Shown in pieces: positions 32,306-41,319 of a DNA stretch of 64,000 bases. The notes under the pieces are model-generated. The model did not search any database and was not told the DNA's origin. It saw only the letters and a program-made list of their open reading frames with translations. The position numbers and the translations under genes were made by a program. Each line of letters begins with the position of its first letter. The first letter of the stretch is position 1. The stretch comes from Alphaproteobacteria bacterium (GTDB lineage: Bacteria > Pseudomonadota > Alphaproteobacteria > Micropepsales > Micropepsaceae), in assembly GCA_016124385.1 (NCBI GenBank), contig WGNU01000001.1, forward strand, positions 372,001 through 436,000, in the 5' to 3' direction.

Positions 32306-35116
32306 ATGGTTATCAGTTTTCTTGAGTACGTTCTCTTCCGCGGCCGCGTCATTGTTTTGGCGGCTCTCGGTGCGGTCACCCTCATTATGGGTTATTACGC
32401 CAGCTTCCTTCAGATGGATGCGGGATTCTATAAACAGCTTCCAAACCGGCACGAATACATCAAGACGTTCTTTGAGTACCAGGACCGGCTTTTCGGCGCA
32501 AACCGCATCATTATTGTCCTCCGGCAAAAAGAGGGGGACATCTGGAACCAAGAGTTCCTGACGACGCTGAAAAACGTCACTGACGACATATTCTATCTCC
32601 CGGGTGTGCGCCGGGGCACCGTGACCAGTCTGTGGACGCCGAATACCCGCATCTTGGAGATCACGGAAGATGGAATCACGGCGCGCGACGTGATTCCGGG
32701 AACGATTACGCCGCCAACGATGAAAGGCCCGGCGATCGAGCAACTGCGCAACGATGTCATTAAGGGCGGGCTGGTCGGGCGCCTTGTCTCGAACGACTTC
32801 ACTGCATCGATGGTTGTCGCGGAATTGCTCGAGTTGGACGCGCGAACGGGCGAGCGGCTCAACTACTTCGATCTAGGCGAAAAGCTTGAGGCCGACATCC
32901 GCGGCAAATTTGAAAAGGAAGGCGGGCCGCACGAGATCCACATCATCGGCTTCGCCAAGATGATTACGGACATCGCCAACGGTGGCATCGAATCGGTGCC
33001 GATCTTTTTCGGCGTCGCCTTCATCCTGACGGTCTTCTCCGTCTATCTCTATTGTTTGAGCTGGAAGCTGACGTGGTTGACGGTCGGCTGCTCGCTGGCC
33101 TCGGTTGTTTGGCAGTTCGGCCTCTTAACGTTCTTCGGCTTCGGTCTCGATCCGCTCGCCATTCTCGTGCCCTTCCTGGTCTTTGCCATCGGCACCAGTC
33201 ACGGCATTCAGCAATTGAACATGGTGACCGCCGAATTGGCCCACGGGTCATCCGGCGAGAAGGCTGCGCGTTCAAGCTTCCGGGGGTTGCTGGTCCCGGG
33301 CTCGCTGTCGCTGATCACGGACGCCGTGGGATTTGCCGCGTTGATCATCGTGCCCATTGCGCAGATCCAAGAGCTCGCGATCACGGCCTCGATCGGCGTC
33401 ATGCTCAAGATCATATCGAATCTCGTGATGATGCCGCTCATCATCTCATTCTTTACGTTCTCCGAATCCTATCCCGCGCGCATCGAGAGAGCGCGGAATT
33501 TCCGACTCAGGATCATAGGGTTACTTGGCGTTTTCGGGCGCCCTTCGGTGGCGTTCCCAACCTTTGCGATCTTTGTTGGCCTCTTCGTGTACTCGGTGAT
33601 CGCAAGTTTGGACCGCCATATCGGCGACCTCCATCCCGGCGCGCCGGAACTCCTGCCGGATGCACGCTACAACTACGACAGCCGGATCGTGGCGGATAAG
33701 TTCTCGATTGGCCTTGATTTGTTGACCGTGGTGAACGCCACGCCCCCACAGGCGTGCATCACCTATGAGCACATGAAGTATCTGAACGACTTCACGTGGT
33801 ACATGGAGAACGTACCAGGCGTCCGCAGCGTCGTGAGCGCTGCGTATCTGGCCAAGCAGATCAACGCTGGCTGGAATGAAGGGAACTTGAAGTTCCGTGC
33901 CTTGCCGCGCAATTCCGACGCTTTGAGCCAGGCAATCGGACCCATTCCCACCTCGTCCGGTCTGCTCGATTACAGCTGCGAGATGTTGCCTGTTCAGGTC
34001 TACCTCGTCGATTCGAAGGCGACGACGATCAAGGCGGCAGTCGATGCGATCAAGCGCTGGCGCGAGGAACGGGGTATTCCGTTGGCGCTCTCCCAGGCGG
34101 GCCAGCCTAAATTGGGCCTCGGCGGAACGACCGAGGATATCTGCTGGAGCGAGCGCGACGGGCGCAATGGCTCTTGGACGCTGGAACCGGGTGATTTGCG
34201 CAATTTGACATTCGCCGGTCAGCCGGTGGGTGAGGCGAGTTATGCCTTGACGATCAGCGGATTGCGCGCGCCTCGCGAGACGGAGAGCTTGGCTTCGCGG
34301 GTCTCAGTGTTCTGGGGATTGGAGGCGCCAATTTGCCCGGTCACAATCGCAGGAACCCCGGTCGGTGAAAAGGGTGTCGAAGAGCTTTGGTCGGTCCCGT
34401 TGACGCTTGATGTTGACCCGGCCGTGGCGCAGCAACCTCTGCCCGTTCTCGAGGTGATCGAGGCCGCGGGCCATTCGCTCGACGGTGTAACGGAGGTGCG
34501 GATCGAAGGCCTCCCGCAAAGCTTCCACATCCGCTTGGCTAGCGGCAACTCGGGCGTGGCCGCCGCGGTGAATGAGACCATCCACGCCTCAGAGTTGCCC
34601 TCGATTCTGATCGTCTATGCGATCATTATCTTCCTGACCTACATCACGTATTTCGACTGGCGTGCAGCGCTGGGCTGTTGCTTGCCGCTGACTTTCGCGA
34701 CGTTCTTCGGCTACTACTTCATGTTGCAGTTGGAAATCGGACTCAAAGTGGCGACGCTTCCGGTGATCGTTTTGGTCGTCGGTATCGGCATCGACTACGC
34801 GTATTACATCTACAACCGCTTGCAGTATCATCTGTCAGAAGGCCTCGACATAACCAAGTCCTATCAAAATACCGTGCTCGAGACAGGCAATGGCGTGTTT
34901 TTCACCGCCGTGAACTTCGCCATTGGCGTTTCGACCTGGAGCTTTTCGCCGCTCAAGTTCCAGGCGGACATGGGGCTGCTTCTTACCTTCATGTTCATGA
35001 CCAACATGGTGATGGCGTTGACGGCGTTGCCGGCGCTGGCTGTTGTTCTCGACACGCTTATCCCACGCAAATCGTTGCCCTATCCTGGGCCGGAGCCCGG
35101 CGGCCACTGGCAGTAG
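32306..35116 (+). CDS. RND superfamily (MMPL-type) transporter, first copy
   Basis: 936 residues with the two-fold RND layout: TM1 near the N-terminus, a large first periplasmic loop (about 36-230), TM2-6 (about 232-390), TM7 near 410-430, a second loop (about 435-765), and TM8-12 to the end. This is the HAE3/MMPL class, which moves lipids, fatty acids or hydrophobic molecules across the inner membrane. Motif LDPLAILVPFLVFAIGTSHGIQQ is in TM4, the usual RND core. No membrane-fusion or outer-membrane partner is adjacent. Closely related to the next gene; divergence is concentrated in an inserted segment at about residues 595-744. Confidence 0.9.
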   Translation: MVISFLEYVLFRGRVIVLAALGAVTLIMGYYASFLQMDAGFYKQLPNRHEYIKTFFEYQDRLFGANRIIIVLRQKEGDIWNQEFLTTLKNVTDDIFYLPGVRRGTVTSLWTPNTRILEITEDGITARDVIPGTITPPTMKGPAIEQLRNDVIKGGLVGRLVSNDFTASMVVAELLELDARTGERLNYFDLGEKLEADIRGKFEKEGGPHEIHIIGFAKMITDIANGGIESVPIFFGVAFILTVFSVYLYCLSWKLTWLTVGCSLASVVWQFGLLTFFGFGLDPLAILVPFLVFAIGTSHGIQQLNMVTAELAHGSSGEKAARSSFRGLLVPGSLSLITDAVGFAALIIVPIAQIQELAITASIGVMLKIISNLVMMPLIISFFTFSESYPARIERARNFRLRIIGLLGVFGRPSVAFPTFAIFVGLFVYSVIASLDRHIGDLHPGAPELLPDARYNYDSRIVADKFSIGLDLLTVVNATPPQACITYEHMKYLNDFTWYMENVPGVRSVVSAAYLAKQINAGWNEGNLKFRALPRNSDALSQAIGPIPTSSGLLDYSCEMLPVQVYLVDSKATTIKAAVDAIKRWREERGIPLALSQAGQPKLGLGGTTEDICWSERDGRNGSWTLEPGDLRNLTFAGQPVGEASYALTISGLRAPRETESLASRVSVFWGLEAPICPVTIAGTPVGEKGVEELWSVPLTLDVDPAVAQQPLPVLEVIEAAGHSLDGVTEVRIEGLPQSFHIRLASGNSGVAAAVNETIHASELPSILIVYAIIIFLTYITYFDWRAALGCCLPLTFATFFGYYFMLQLEIGLKVATLPVIVLVVGIGIDYAYYIYNRLQYHLSEGLDITKSYQNTVLETGNGVFFTAVNFAIGVSTWSFSPLKFQADMGLLLTFMFMTNMVMALTALPALAVVLDTLIPRKSLPYPGPEPGGHWQ

Positions 35117-35154
35117 GCGCATGGCATCTGGATCGGGGGAGTTAGGGACGTTTT

Positions 35155-35192
35155 CAATTCGTGGCGGTGGGAACAACCGCCGCCTTGAATTG
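35155..35192. other. Two-part stem-loop between the RND genes
   Basis: Outer stem CAATTC / GAATTG and inner stem GGCGGT / ACCGCC, separated by a small internal loop. There is no T-run, so it is more likely an RNA processing or stabilising stem than a terminator. A second short hairpin, GGGCG-AAAG-CGCCC, lies at 35318-35331. Confidence 0.45.
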
Positions 35193-35363
35193 AGCTGCCG
35201 CTTCGCTATCGTCTCGCTGGGTTTCAGCGTGCGACACTGCGGGAAGGTGCGGCCCTGAGGATGAGAGGGCATAGTTGTTCGTCTGAAGGCTGCTGCAGAA
35301 AACAAACTAAGAAAGTTGGGCGAAAGCGCCCTCAGCGTTCCGAGGGGGAGGCGAGTTCTTTAG

Positions 35364-38078
35364 ATGGTTAAATTTTTTGAGGCGTTGGTCTTCCGGATCC
35401 GGGTGCTGATCCTGGTAGGGCTTGGCATCTTGACGGTTTGGGCCGCGTATCAAGCTACCGGCCTGCGTATGGATGCGGGGTTTTATAAGCAACTCCCCCA
35501 AGGCCACGAATACGTCCAAACATTCTTCGACTATCAAGACCGACTATTTGGCGCAAACCGAATTATTATCGTCTTGCGCCAGAAGGAAGGCGACATCTGG
35601 AACCAACAGTTCCTGTCGACCCTCAAACAGGTCTCTGACGACATCTTCTTTCTGCCAGGGGTCGACCGACGCACGGTAACGAGCCTGTGGACGCCAAACA
35701 CGCGCATCCTCGAGATTACCGAAGACGGAATTACTGCCCGCGATGTCGTGCCCGGCCGTATCACGCCTGCAACGATGATGGGCGAGGCGATAGATCAGCT
35801 ACGCAACGACGTGATCAAGGGCGGCTTTGTCGGTCGTCTTGTCTCGAACGATTTCACCGCGTCGCTCATTGTTGCCGAGCTCCTCGAGCTCGACCCGCGA
35901 ACAGGCGAGCGGCTGGACTATTTCGACCTCGGCGAAAAACTAGAGCGGAACATCCGCGACAAATTCGAGACCGAAGGCGGCCCTTACGAGGTCCATGTCG
36001 TCGGGTTCGCGAAAATGATCACGGATATCGCGCAGGGCGGCCGTGACTCGGTGCCAATTTTCTTCGGCCTGGCATTCATTCTGACCTGCTTCTCGGTCTA
36101 TCTTTACTCCCAGTCCTGGATCCTCGTGTTCCTCGCCGTGTCGTGTTCGCTCGTCTCGGTCGTGTGGCAGTTCGGGTTGCTGGTTTTCTTGGGCTTCGGC
36201 CTCGATCCCCTGGCGATCCTCGTGCCCTTCCTCGTGTTTGCGATCGGCGTCAGTCACGGCGTTCAGCAATTGAACTTGCTCAGTCGCGAGATCATCAACG
36301 GCGCGACCAGCGAGCAGGCGGCACGGGCCGCGTTTTCAGGCCTCCTGGTTCCTGGCATGGCCGCGCTCATTACCGATCTTGTTGGCTTCGCGACGCTCTA
36401 CTGGATCCCCATTCAGATGATCCAAGAACTGGCGATCACGGCCTCGATCGGTGTTGGCCTCAAGATCGTGACTAATCTCGTCATGCTCCCGATCCTCGCG
36501 TCGTACTTCCAGTTTGACGAGTCCTACCGCCTTCGTGTCGAACGCGCGCGCAATGCGCGTGCTGCTGTTATGAATGTTCTTGGCCAAGTGGCCAATCCGC
36601 CGGTTGCCTTTGTGTTCTTTATTGGGAGCTTCGTTCTCTTCGGCGCGGCCTACTACAACAGCCTCGACCGTCACGTGGGCGACCTCCATCCCGGCGCGCC
36701 AGAACTACTGCCGGACGCGCGTTATAATTACGATAGTCGCATTGTGGCCGACAAATTCTCGATCGGTCTCGACCTCTTGACCATCGTAAACGAGACGCCG
36801 CCGCAATCGTGCGTCACCTACGAACACATGAAGTATCTGAACGACTTCACTTGGTATCTGGAAAATGTGCCGGGAGTTCGCAGCGTCGACAGTGCGGCGT
36901 ACATGGCAAAGCAGATCAATGCGGGTTGGAACGAAGGCAATCTGAAGTTCCGCGCGCTTCCCCGGAACTCCGAGGCGCTCAGCCAGGCAATCGGACCGAT
37001 TCCAACATCATCCGGACTGCTCGATTACAATTGCGAGATGTTGCCCATCCAGGTTTTCACCAACGACTCCAAAGCGGAAACGATCAAATCGGTGATCGCG
37101 GCAATCAAGCAATGGCGTATTGAGCGAGGCATACCGCCTGTTCTGGGCCAGTCCGGTTCTCCTAAGTTGGGTCTCGGTGATGCTGAGAGCGATCTAACGT
37201 GGGTCGCACGCGATGACCGGCAGGGCACCTGGACACTGCAGCCAGGCGATATCTCGAGGCTGACCTTTACGCCACCACCACTTGCGGAGGGGTCATACGA
37301 TCTAGTTGTGACGGGCATTAAGCGCGACGAGCAGGGCAATGACACTGAACTCTTCACCGGTAACGTTCCGGTTGAGGTGGGTGAAGTCGGCGTTCCGCAG
37401 AAACTCGACCTACGCGCGGCAATGCCTGATGCTCGTTTTGCGGACGCGACCGAAATAAAGGTCTCAGGTGTGCCGGCCGGGTTCTATACGCGGTTGGCGA
37501 GCGGCAACGTTGGCGTCACCGCGGCGGTGAACGAGGAAATCGAAGCAACGGAGTTTCCGATGATGCTCGCCGTCTATGCGGTCATCATCTTCCTTGTCTT
37601 CACCACCTACTGGGACTGGCGTGCGACGCTCTGCTGCACGATTCCGCTCACGATTGCGACGTTCATCGGCTACTGGTTTATGAAGGAGCTGGAGATCGGC
37701 CTAAAGGTCTCGACGCTGCCGGTGATGGTGCTCGCCGTCGGTATCGGCGTCGACTACGCCTTCTACATCTACAATCGCGTCCAGTACCATCTGTCGGAAG
37801 GCGAGGACATCACGGCGTCCTACAAGCACGCTATGCTTGAAACCGGCATGGCGGTCGTCTTCACGGCGATCACCTTCGCGATCGGCGTCTCGACGTGGAG
37901 CTTCTCGCCGCTGAAGTTCCAGGCCGACATGGGCATGCTGCTCACCTTCATGTTCCTCGCCAACATGATGATGGCGATCACCATCTTGCCGGGATGGGCG
38001 GTGACGCTCGACACGCTGATCCCGCGCCGGAACAAGGTGCGCGCGCCATCCGGCGAGGGCGCGCAGGCGATGCACTAA
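35364..38078 (+). CDS. RND superfamily (MMPL-type) transporter, second copy
   Basis: 904 residues, same topology as the copy 247 bp upstream. Long stretches are nearly identical in sequence, for example FFDYQDRLFGANRIIIVLRQ, LRNDVIKGGFVGRLVSNDFT and NAGWNEGNLKFRALPRNS. The TM4 motif reads LDPLAILVPFLVFAIGVSHG. The segment at about 593-710 is different in sequence and about 30 residues shorter than in copy one. The pair looks like an old tandem duplication kept as a functional duo, perhaps forming a heteromer or handling two related substrates. Confidence 0.9.
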   Translation: MVKFFEALVFRIRVLILVGLGILTVWAAYQATGLRMDAGFYKQLPQGHEYVQTFFDYQDRLFGANRIIIVLRQKEGDIWNQQFLSTLKQVSDDIFFLPGVDRRTVTSLWTPNTRILEITEDGITARDVVPGRITPATMMGEAIDQLRNDVIKGGFVGRLVSNDFTASLIVAELLELDPRTGERLDYFDLGEKLERNIRDKFETEGGPYEVHVVGFAKMITDIAQGGRDSVPIFFGLAFILTCFSVYLYSQSWILVFLAVSCSLVSVVWQFGLLVFLGFGLDPLAILVPFLVFAIGVSHGVQQLNLLSREIINGATSEQAARAAFSGLLVPGMAALITDLVGFATLYWIPIQMIQELAITASIGVGLKIVTNLVMLPILASYFQFDESYRLRVERARNARAAVMNVLGQVANPPVAFVFFIGSFVLFGAAYYNSLDRHVGDLHPGAPELLPDARYNYDSRIVADKFSIGLDLLTIVNETPPQSCVTYEHMKYLNDFTWYLENVPGVRSVDSAAYMAKQINAGWNEGNLKFRALPRNSEALSQAIGPIPTSSGLLDYNCEMLPIQVFTNDSKAETIKSVIAAIKQWRIERGIPPVLGQSGSPKLGLGDAESDLTWVARDDRQGTWTLQPGDISRLTFTPPPLAEGSYDLVVTGIKRDEQGNDTELFTGNVPVEVGEVGVPQKLDLRAAMPDARFADATEIKVSGVPAGFYTRLASGNVGVTAAVNEEIEATEFPMMLAVYAVIIFLVFTTYWDWRATLCCTIPLTIATFIGYWFMKELEIGLKVSTLPVMVLAVGIGVDYAFYIYNRVQYHLSEGEDITASYKHAMLETGMAVVFTAITFAIGVSTWSFSPLKFQADMGMLLTFMFLANMMMAITILPGWAVTLDTLIPRRNKVRAPSGEGAQAMH

Positions 38079-38089
38079 CGCGGTTGGCC

Positions 38090-38114
38090 GGGCGGGGAAG
38101 CTGGTTTCCCGCCC
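38090..38114. other. Stem-loop downstream of the second RND gene
   Basis: GGGCGGGGAA-GCTGG-TTTCCCGCCC forms a 10-bp stem with one G-U pair, 12 bp past the stop codon. No T-run follows, so it may protect the 3' end or terminate weakly. Confidence 0.5.
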
Positions 38115-38158
38115 GCTCTGCGATAGCTGCACGTGGCACGACATGGCATTCTGCGGCC

Positions 38159-38587
38159 ATGCTCGATTCTGTGTTTCGGATGATCAGACGGCCTGGCCCG
38201 GCGGGCCCCCGCGCGCGCCTTGATCTGGCGGCCGCCGCAATCCTTTCGGAAGCGGCGCGGCTGAAAACGGCGCTGCTAAACGAAGAGGAACGCCAGACCA
38301 TCGCGGCGCTGGTGCGCACGCGCTTTATGCTGTCGCCTCCCGCAGCGGGTGCCTTGGCGGACCTTGCAAGTGACAAAGCCGTTGAGGCCTACCGAGTGGG
38401 GATGTTCACCGATCTCGTCGCGGAAGTGTTCACACGCGAGGATCGTCAGCGACTTCAGGAGTTAGTCGAACGCCTTTTTTCCTCCGAGCCAGCCCTGGCG
38501 CGATCTGCGGCCACGATGCGCGACCACTTATCCACTGTCCTCGCGCTGGAGCACGAGAGCAACGACTCTGAGGCGAAAGCCGGCTAG
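38159..38587 (+). CDS. TerB-like helical protein
   Basis: 142 residues, all-helical, matching the TerB/tellurite-resistance-like domain (AAAILSEAARLKTALLNEEERQTIAALVRTRFML, then a second helical repeat around TREDRQRLQELVERLF). In this family the fold is thought to act at the membrane in stress signalling; the exact role is unknown. The ATG at 38159 is used because upstream codons overlap the RND gene in another frame. Its stop interlocks with that of the nitroreductase on the opposite strand. Confidence 0.65.
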   Translation: MLDSVFRMIRRPGPAGPRARLDLAAAAILSEAARLKTALLNEEERQTIAALVRTRFMLSPPAAGALADLASDKAVEAYRVGMFTDLVAEVFTREDRQRLQELVERLFSSEPALARSAATMRDHLSTVLALEHESNDSEAKAG

Positions 38588-39255
38588 CTGTCGACGAACT
38601 GGACGAATTCGCTGAGGGGCGCCCGATCGGTACGCAGGCTGTTCACAGGGTGGCTCTCGTCGCGATAGCCGATCGCCATGCCGCAATAGAACTGGCGCTC
38701 AGGTGGTATCGAGAAGAATTCGGCGACGGTCTTGGGCCAGATGGCCCAGGCTTCTTGCGCGCAGGTGTCGAGCCCACGTTCGCGTGCGACCAGCATAATC
38801 GTTTGCAGGAACATGCCCAGATGAGCCCATTGGCCAGGGCCCATGTTTCGATCGATCGCAAAAAAGAGCCCGACAGGCGCACCGAAGAAGGTGAAATTCT
38901 GTGCCATCCGGCCTAAACGCGCCATCTTGTCCTCGCGGGGGATGCCCAACGTGCCGTACATGTCTTCCGCGCATTTGAACCGCCGGGCCCGATAAGGATC
39001 GGCGAGGTCCGGTGGATAGATCGGGAACTCGGAACCCTCTCCAAGCGGCGTCGCTTTCTGTTTCTCGGCGATCATTGCCTTGAATCGCGTCATCCCCGCA
39101 CCTTCGAGCACATAGACGTGCCAGGGCTGCACGTTGCCGCCGGAAGGAGAGTATTTCGCGGTTTCCAGCAGCGCGACGATCGTATCGTGCGGCACGGGCG
39201 TGTCGCGGAATGCCCGCACGCTGATGCGGCTCATCACGGCTTCAGTGACATTCAT
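38584..39255 (-). CDS. Nitroreductase-family flavoprotein
   Basis: About 223 residues. The N-terminal RISVRAFRDTPVPHDTI and KYSPSGGNVQPWHVYVL are the FMN-binding signature of the nitroreductase fold; the C-terminal part (FYCGMAIGYRDESHPVN) closes the flavin site. These enzymes use NAD(P)H to reduce nitro groups, quinones or enones; the substrate is not predictable. The ATG at 39255 is chosen for family fit (MNVTEAVMSR), with AAGGA upstream; an ATG nine codons earlier is in frame. Confidence 0.9.
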   Translation of the reverse strand: MNVTEAVMSRISVRAFRDTPVPHDTIVALLETAKYSPSGGNVQPWHVYVLEGAGMTRFKAMIAEKQKATPLGEGSEFPIYPPDLADPYRARRFKCAEDMYGTLGIPREDKMARLGRMAQNFTFFGAPVGLFFAIDRNMGPGQWAHLGMFLQTIMLVARERGLDTCAQEAWAIWPKTVAEFFSIPPERQFYCGMAIGYRDESHPVNSLRTDRAPLSEFVQFVDS

Positions 39256-39299
39256 GGCTTCGGCATCCTTTATGAGTAGCAACGCAATGAAGAGGCGCG

Positions 39300-40529
39300 C
39301 TAGGCCGCAGCGCGGGAAGCGGCGGGCGTGAGCACGACGCGCATTTCCTTGATCGAATTGAGGAAGTTAGTCCGCACCCGGCGCACCGGCCCTTCGGCAT
39401 GAAGAGTGGGAAAGCGTCGTAGGAGCTCTTCGAACATGACGCGCAGCTGCAACTCCGCGAGCCGGCTGCCGAGACAAAAATGCTGCCCGATGCCGAACCC
39501 CAGTTGGTCGCTCGCGTTGCCGCGCGTCACGTCGAACCGGTCCGCGTCCTGGAAATGCGATTCGTCGCGATTGGCCGAAGCGTACCAGACAACGATCTTG
39601 TCGCCGGCGCGGATGGTCTTGCCCCCAAGTTCGGTATCGGCGGTGGCGGTGCGGCGCATATGCAGCACCGGCGAGACGTAGCGCACGATTTCAGGCACAG
39701 CATTGGCAATGAGGTCGGGACGCTGCGCGAGAAGACGGCGCTGCTCGGCATTCTGAGATAGCGCAAGAACGCCGCCCGATATCGAATTGCGCGTCGTCTC
39801 GTTCCCGGCGACGACGAGAAGAATGAACGTGCTAAGATAGCGCTGCATGGACATGGGCTCACCACCGACTTTGGCGTGGGCGAGCATGCTGATCAGATCA
39901 TCGCCGGGTTCCTGCAGGCGCTTCTGCCAAAGATGGAGCGAATAGAGCGCCATTTCCTTATAGCACGCTTCGATATAGGCGTGGCTGCTGCGAAGTTCGG
40001 GGTCGTCTTCCCCGATTACGGCATTCGACCACTCAAAGAGCTTGGCGCGGTCTTCCTGCGGCACGCCGAACAATTCGGCCAACACCTGAATTGGAAGTTC
40101 GGCTGCGACGGTCGCGATGAACTCGACCTCGCGCTCGCCCTGGATGCGATCGAGGATTTCAGTCACGCGCGCCCGCACACGCGCCTCCATCTGGGCGATC
40201 CGCTGCGGCGTGAAGCCGGGCGTCACCATCCGCCGATAGGCCGCATGCTCTGGTGGGTCCATCGAAATCATCGAGGCATCGAGCGAAGGATCGCCGACGT
40301 CCAATTCATCGAAAATGCGATGTCCGCCTTGGGCGCGCGCCGAGGAGAAGAGCTCGGGGTTCTTTGAGACAGCTAGAACGTCGTCGTACCGTGTGACCGC
40401 CCAGAAGCCCGCGCCATCCGCCTCCGGGTTCCAATAGACCGGATCGTGCGCCCGCAGATGCGCGAACACGCGGTGGCACCCCTCGTCCTGATAGAGATCG
40501 GGATTCTTCAGATCGAATTGCGGCGGCAT
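39300..40529 (-). CDS. Cytochrome P450
   Basis: 409-residue soluble class I bacterial P450. The I-helix oxygen-activation site is VVAGNETTRNS, the ExxR pair is in EIVRYVSPVLHMRRTA, and the heme loop is FGIGQHFCLGSRLAELQ with the proximal cysteine. Sequence style (RRTATADTELGGKTIRAGDKIVVWYASANRDE) groups it with actinobacterial/alphaproteobacterial CYPs acting on terpenes, steroids or alkyl chains, and it is a clear relative of the CYP153 enzyme at 54864. No ferredoxin or reductase gene is in the window, so redox partners must come from elsewhere. Confidence 0.93.
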   Translation of the reverse strand: MPPQFDLKNPDLYQDEGCHRVFAHLRAHDPVYWNPEADGAGFWAVTRYDDVLAVSKNPELFSSARAQGGHRIFDELDVGDPSLDASMISMDPPEHAAYRRMVTPGFTPQRIAQMEARVRARVTEILDRIQGEREVEFIATVAAELPIQVLAELFGVPQEDRAKLFEWSNAVIGEDDPELRSSHAYIEACYKEMALYSLHLWQKRLQEPGDDLISMLAHAKVGGEPMSMQRYLSTFILLVVAGNETTRNSISGGVLALSQNAEQRRLLAQRPDLIANAVPEIVRYVSPVLHMRRTATADTELGGKTIRAGDKIVVWYASANRDESHFQDADRFDVTRGNASDQLGFGIGQHFCLGSRLAELQLRVMFEELLRRFPTLHAEGPVRRVRTNFLNSIKEMRVVLTPAASRAAA

Positions 40530-40601
40530 GCGGCGAACCTTCCCTCTTCAATCGGGCCGCCAAGTCTAACCATGGGCGCTTCGGCCGGCCAAACGGCGCG
40601 C

Positions 40602-41243
40602 CTAGCGCAGGGTCATGCCGGTCAGATCTTCGAGTTCACCGATCGCCTGATCCGCACCGACGACCTTGATCGTCTTCATCCCCATCGCGCGCGCCGGCTT
40701 CAGATTGACGCCTAAGTCATCAAGATAGATGCACGCCTCCGGCTCAATCTGAAGCGCGTCGAGCATCATCTCGTATATCCGCGGGTCGGGCTTCCGGATG
40801 CCGATCTTTGCCGATTCGAGCACGTGGTCGAAAAGGCCCATGACTTCGGCGACGTAGAGTGACCGCCCGCCCGCCGAGCCCATTTGGTTCGCCGGCAGAT
40901 TGTTCGTGATGCAGCCGGTCTTGTGCACGCCCTTGATGCGGCGCAGCGCTTCAACCATCGAGGGCCTGAGATCGCCCATGAGCAGCGGAAGGATGTCGCG
41001 CCCCGGCACTGTTGCGCCGAGAGCTAGGCTCTCTTCCGCGAACATTCGATCAAACGTATCGAGATCGATTTCCGCGCGCTCGAATTTTGCCCAGGCGTTC
41101 TCAGTATGGTTGCGCGCATTAACTTGGCGGATAATGTCGGCAGGAAGCCCGCGCTCCAGTTCGTACCGCGTGAAAGCCTCGAAGGGCGAACTCGTCAGCA
41201 CGCCGCCAAAATCCCAGATGACGGCTTTGATCCCTGTCGACAT
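40602..41243 (-). CDS. HAD-family phosphatase (epoxide-hydrolase N-domain type)
   Basis: 213 residues, HAD subfamily IA. Motif I is IWDFGGVLTSSP, a conservative variant in which the second Asp of DxD is replaced by Gly (DFGGV), as is typical of the sEH/ACAD10-type group. Motif II is in CITNNLPANQ, and motifs III/IV are KIGIRKPDPRIYEMML and IYLDDLGVNLKPA. Such proteins often accompany acyl-CoA dehydrogenases; here it sits between bioA and the P450. Because the acid/base Asp is replaced, phosphatase activity is uncertain. Confidence 0.85.
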   Translation of the reverse strand: MSTGIKAVIWDFGGVLTSSPFEAFTRYELERGLPADIIRQVNARNHTENAWAKFERAEIDLDTFDRMFAEESLALGATVPGRDILPLLMGDLRPSMVEALRRIKGVHKTGCITNNLPANQMGSAGGRSLYVAEVMGLFDHVLESAKIGIRKPDPRIYEMMLDALQIEPEACIYLDDLGVNLKPARAMGMKTIKVVGADQAIGELEDLTGMTLR

Positions 41244-41319
41244 ACCCTTGTGCCCCCTTGTCTGACGAGCGAACGCGATTTGGATAGCATTGCAGCCACG
41301 CCCCTGGCGAGCCGCGCGA

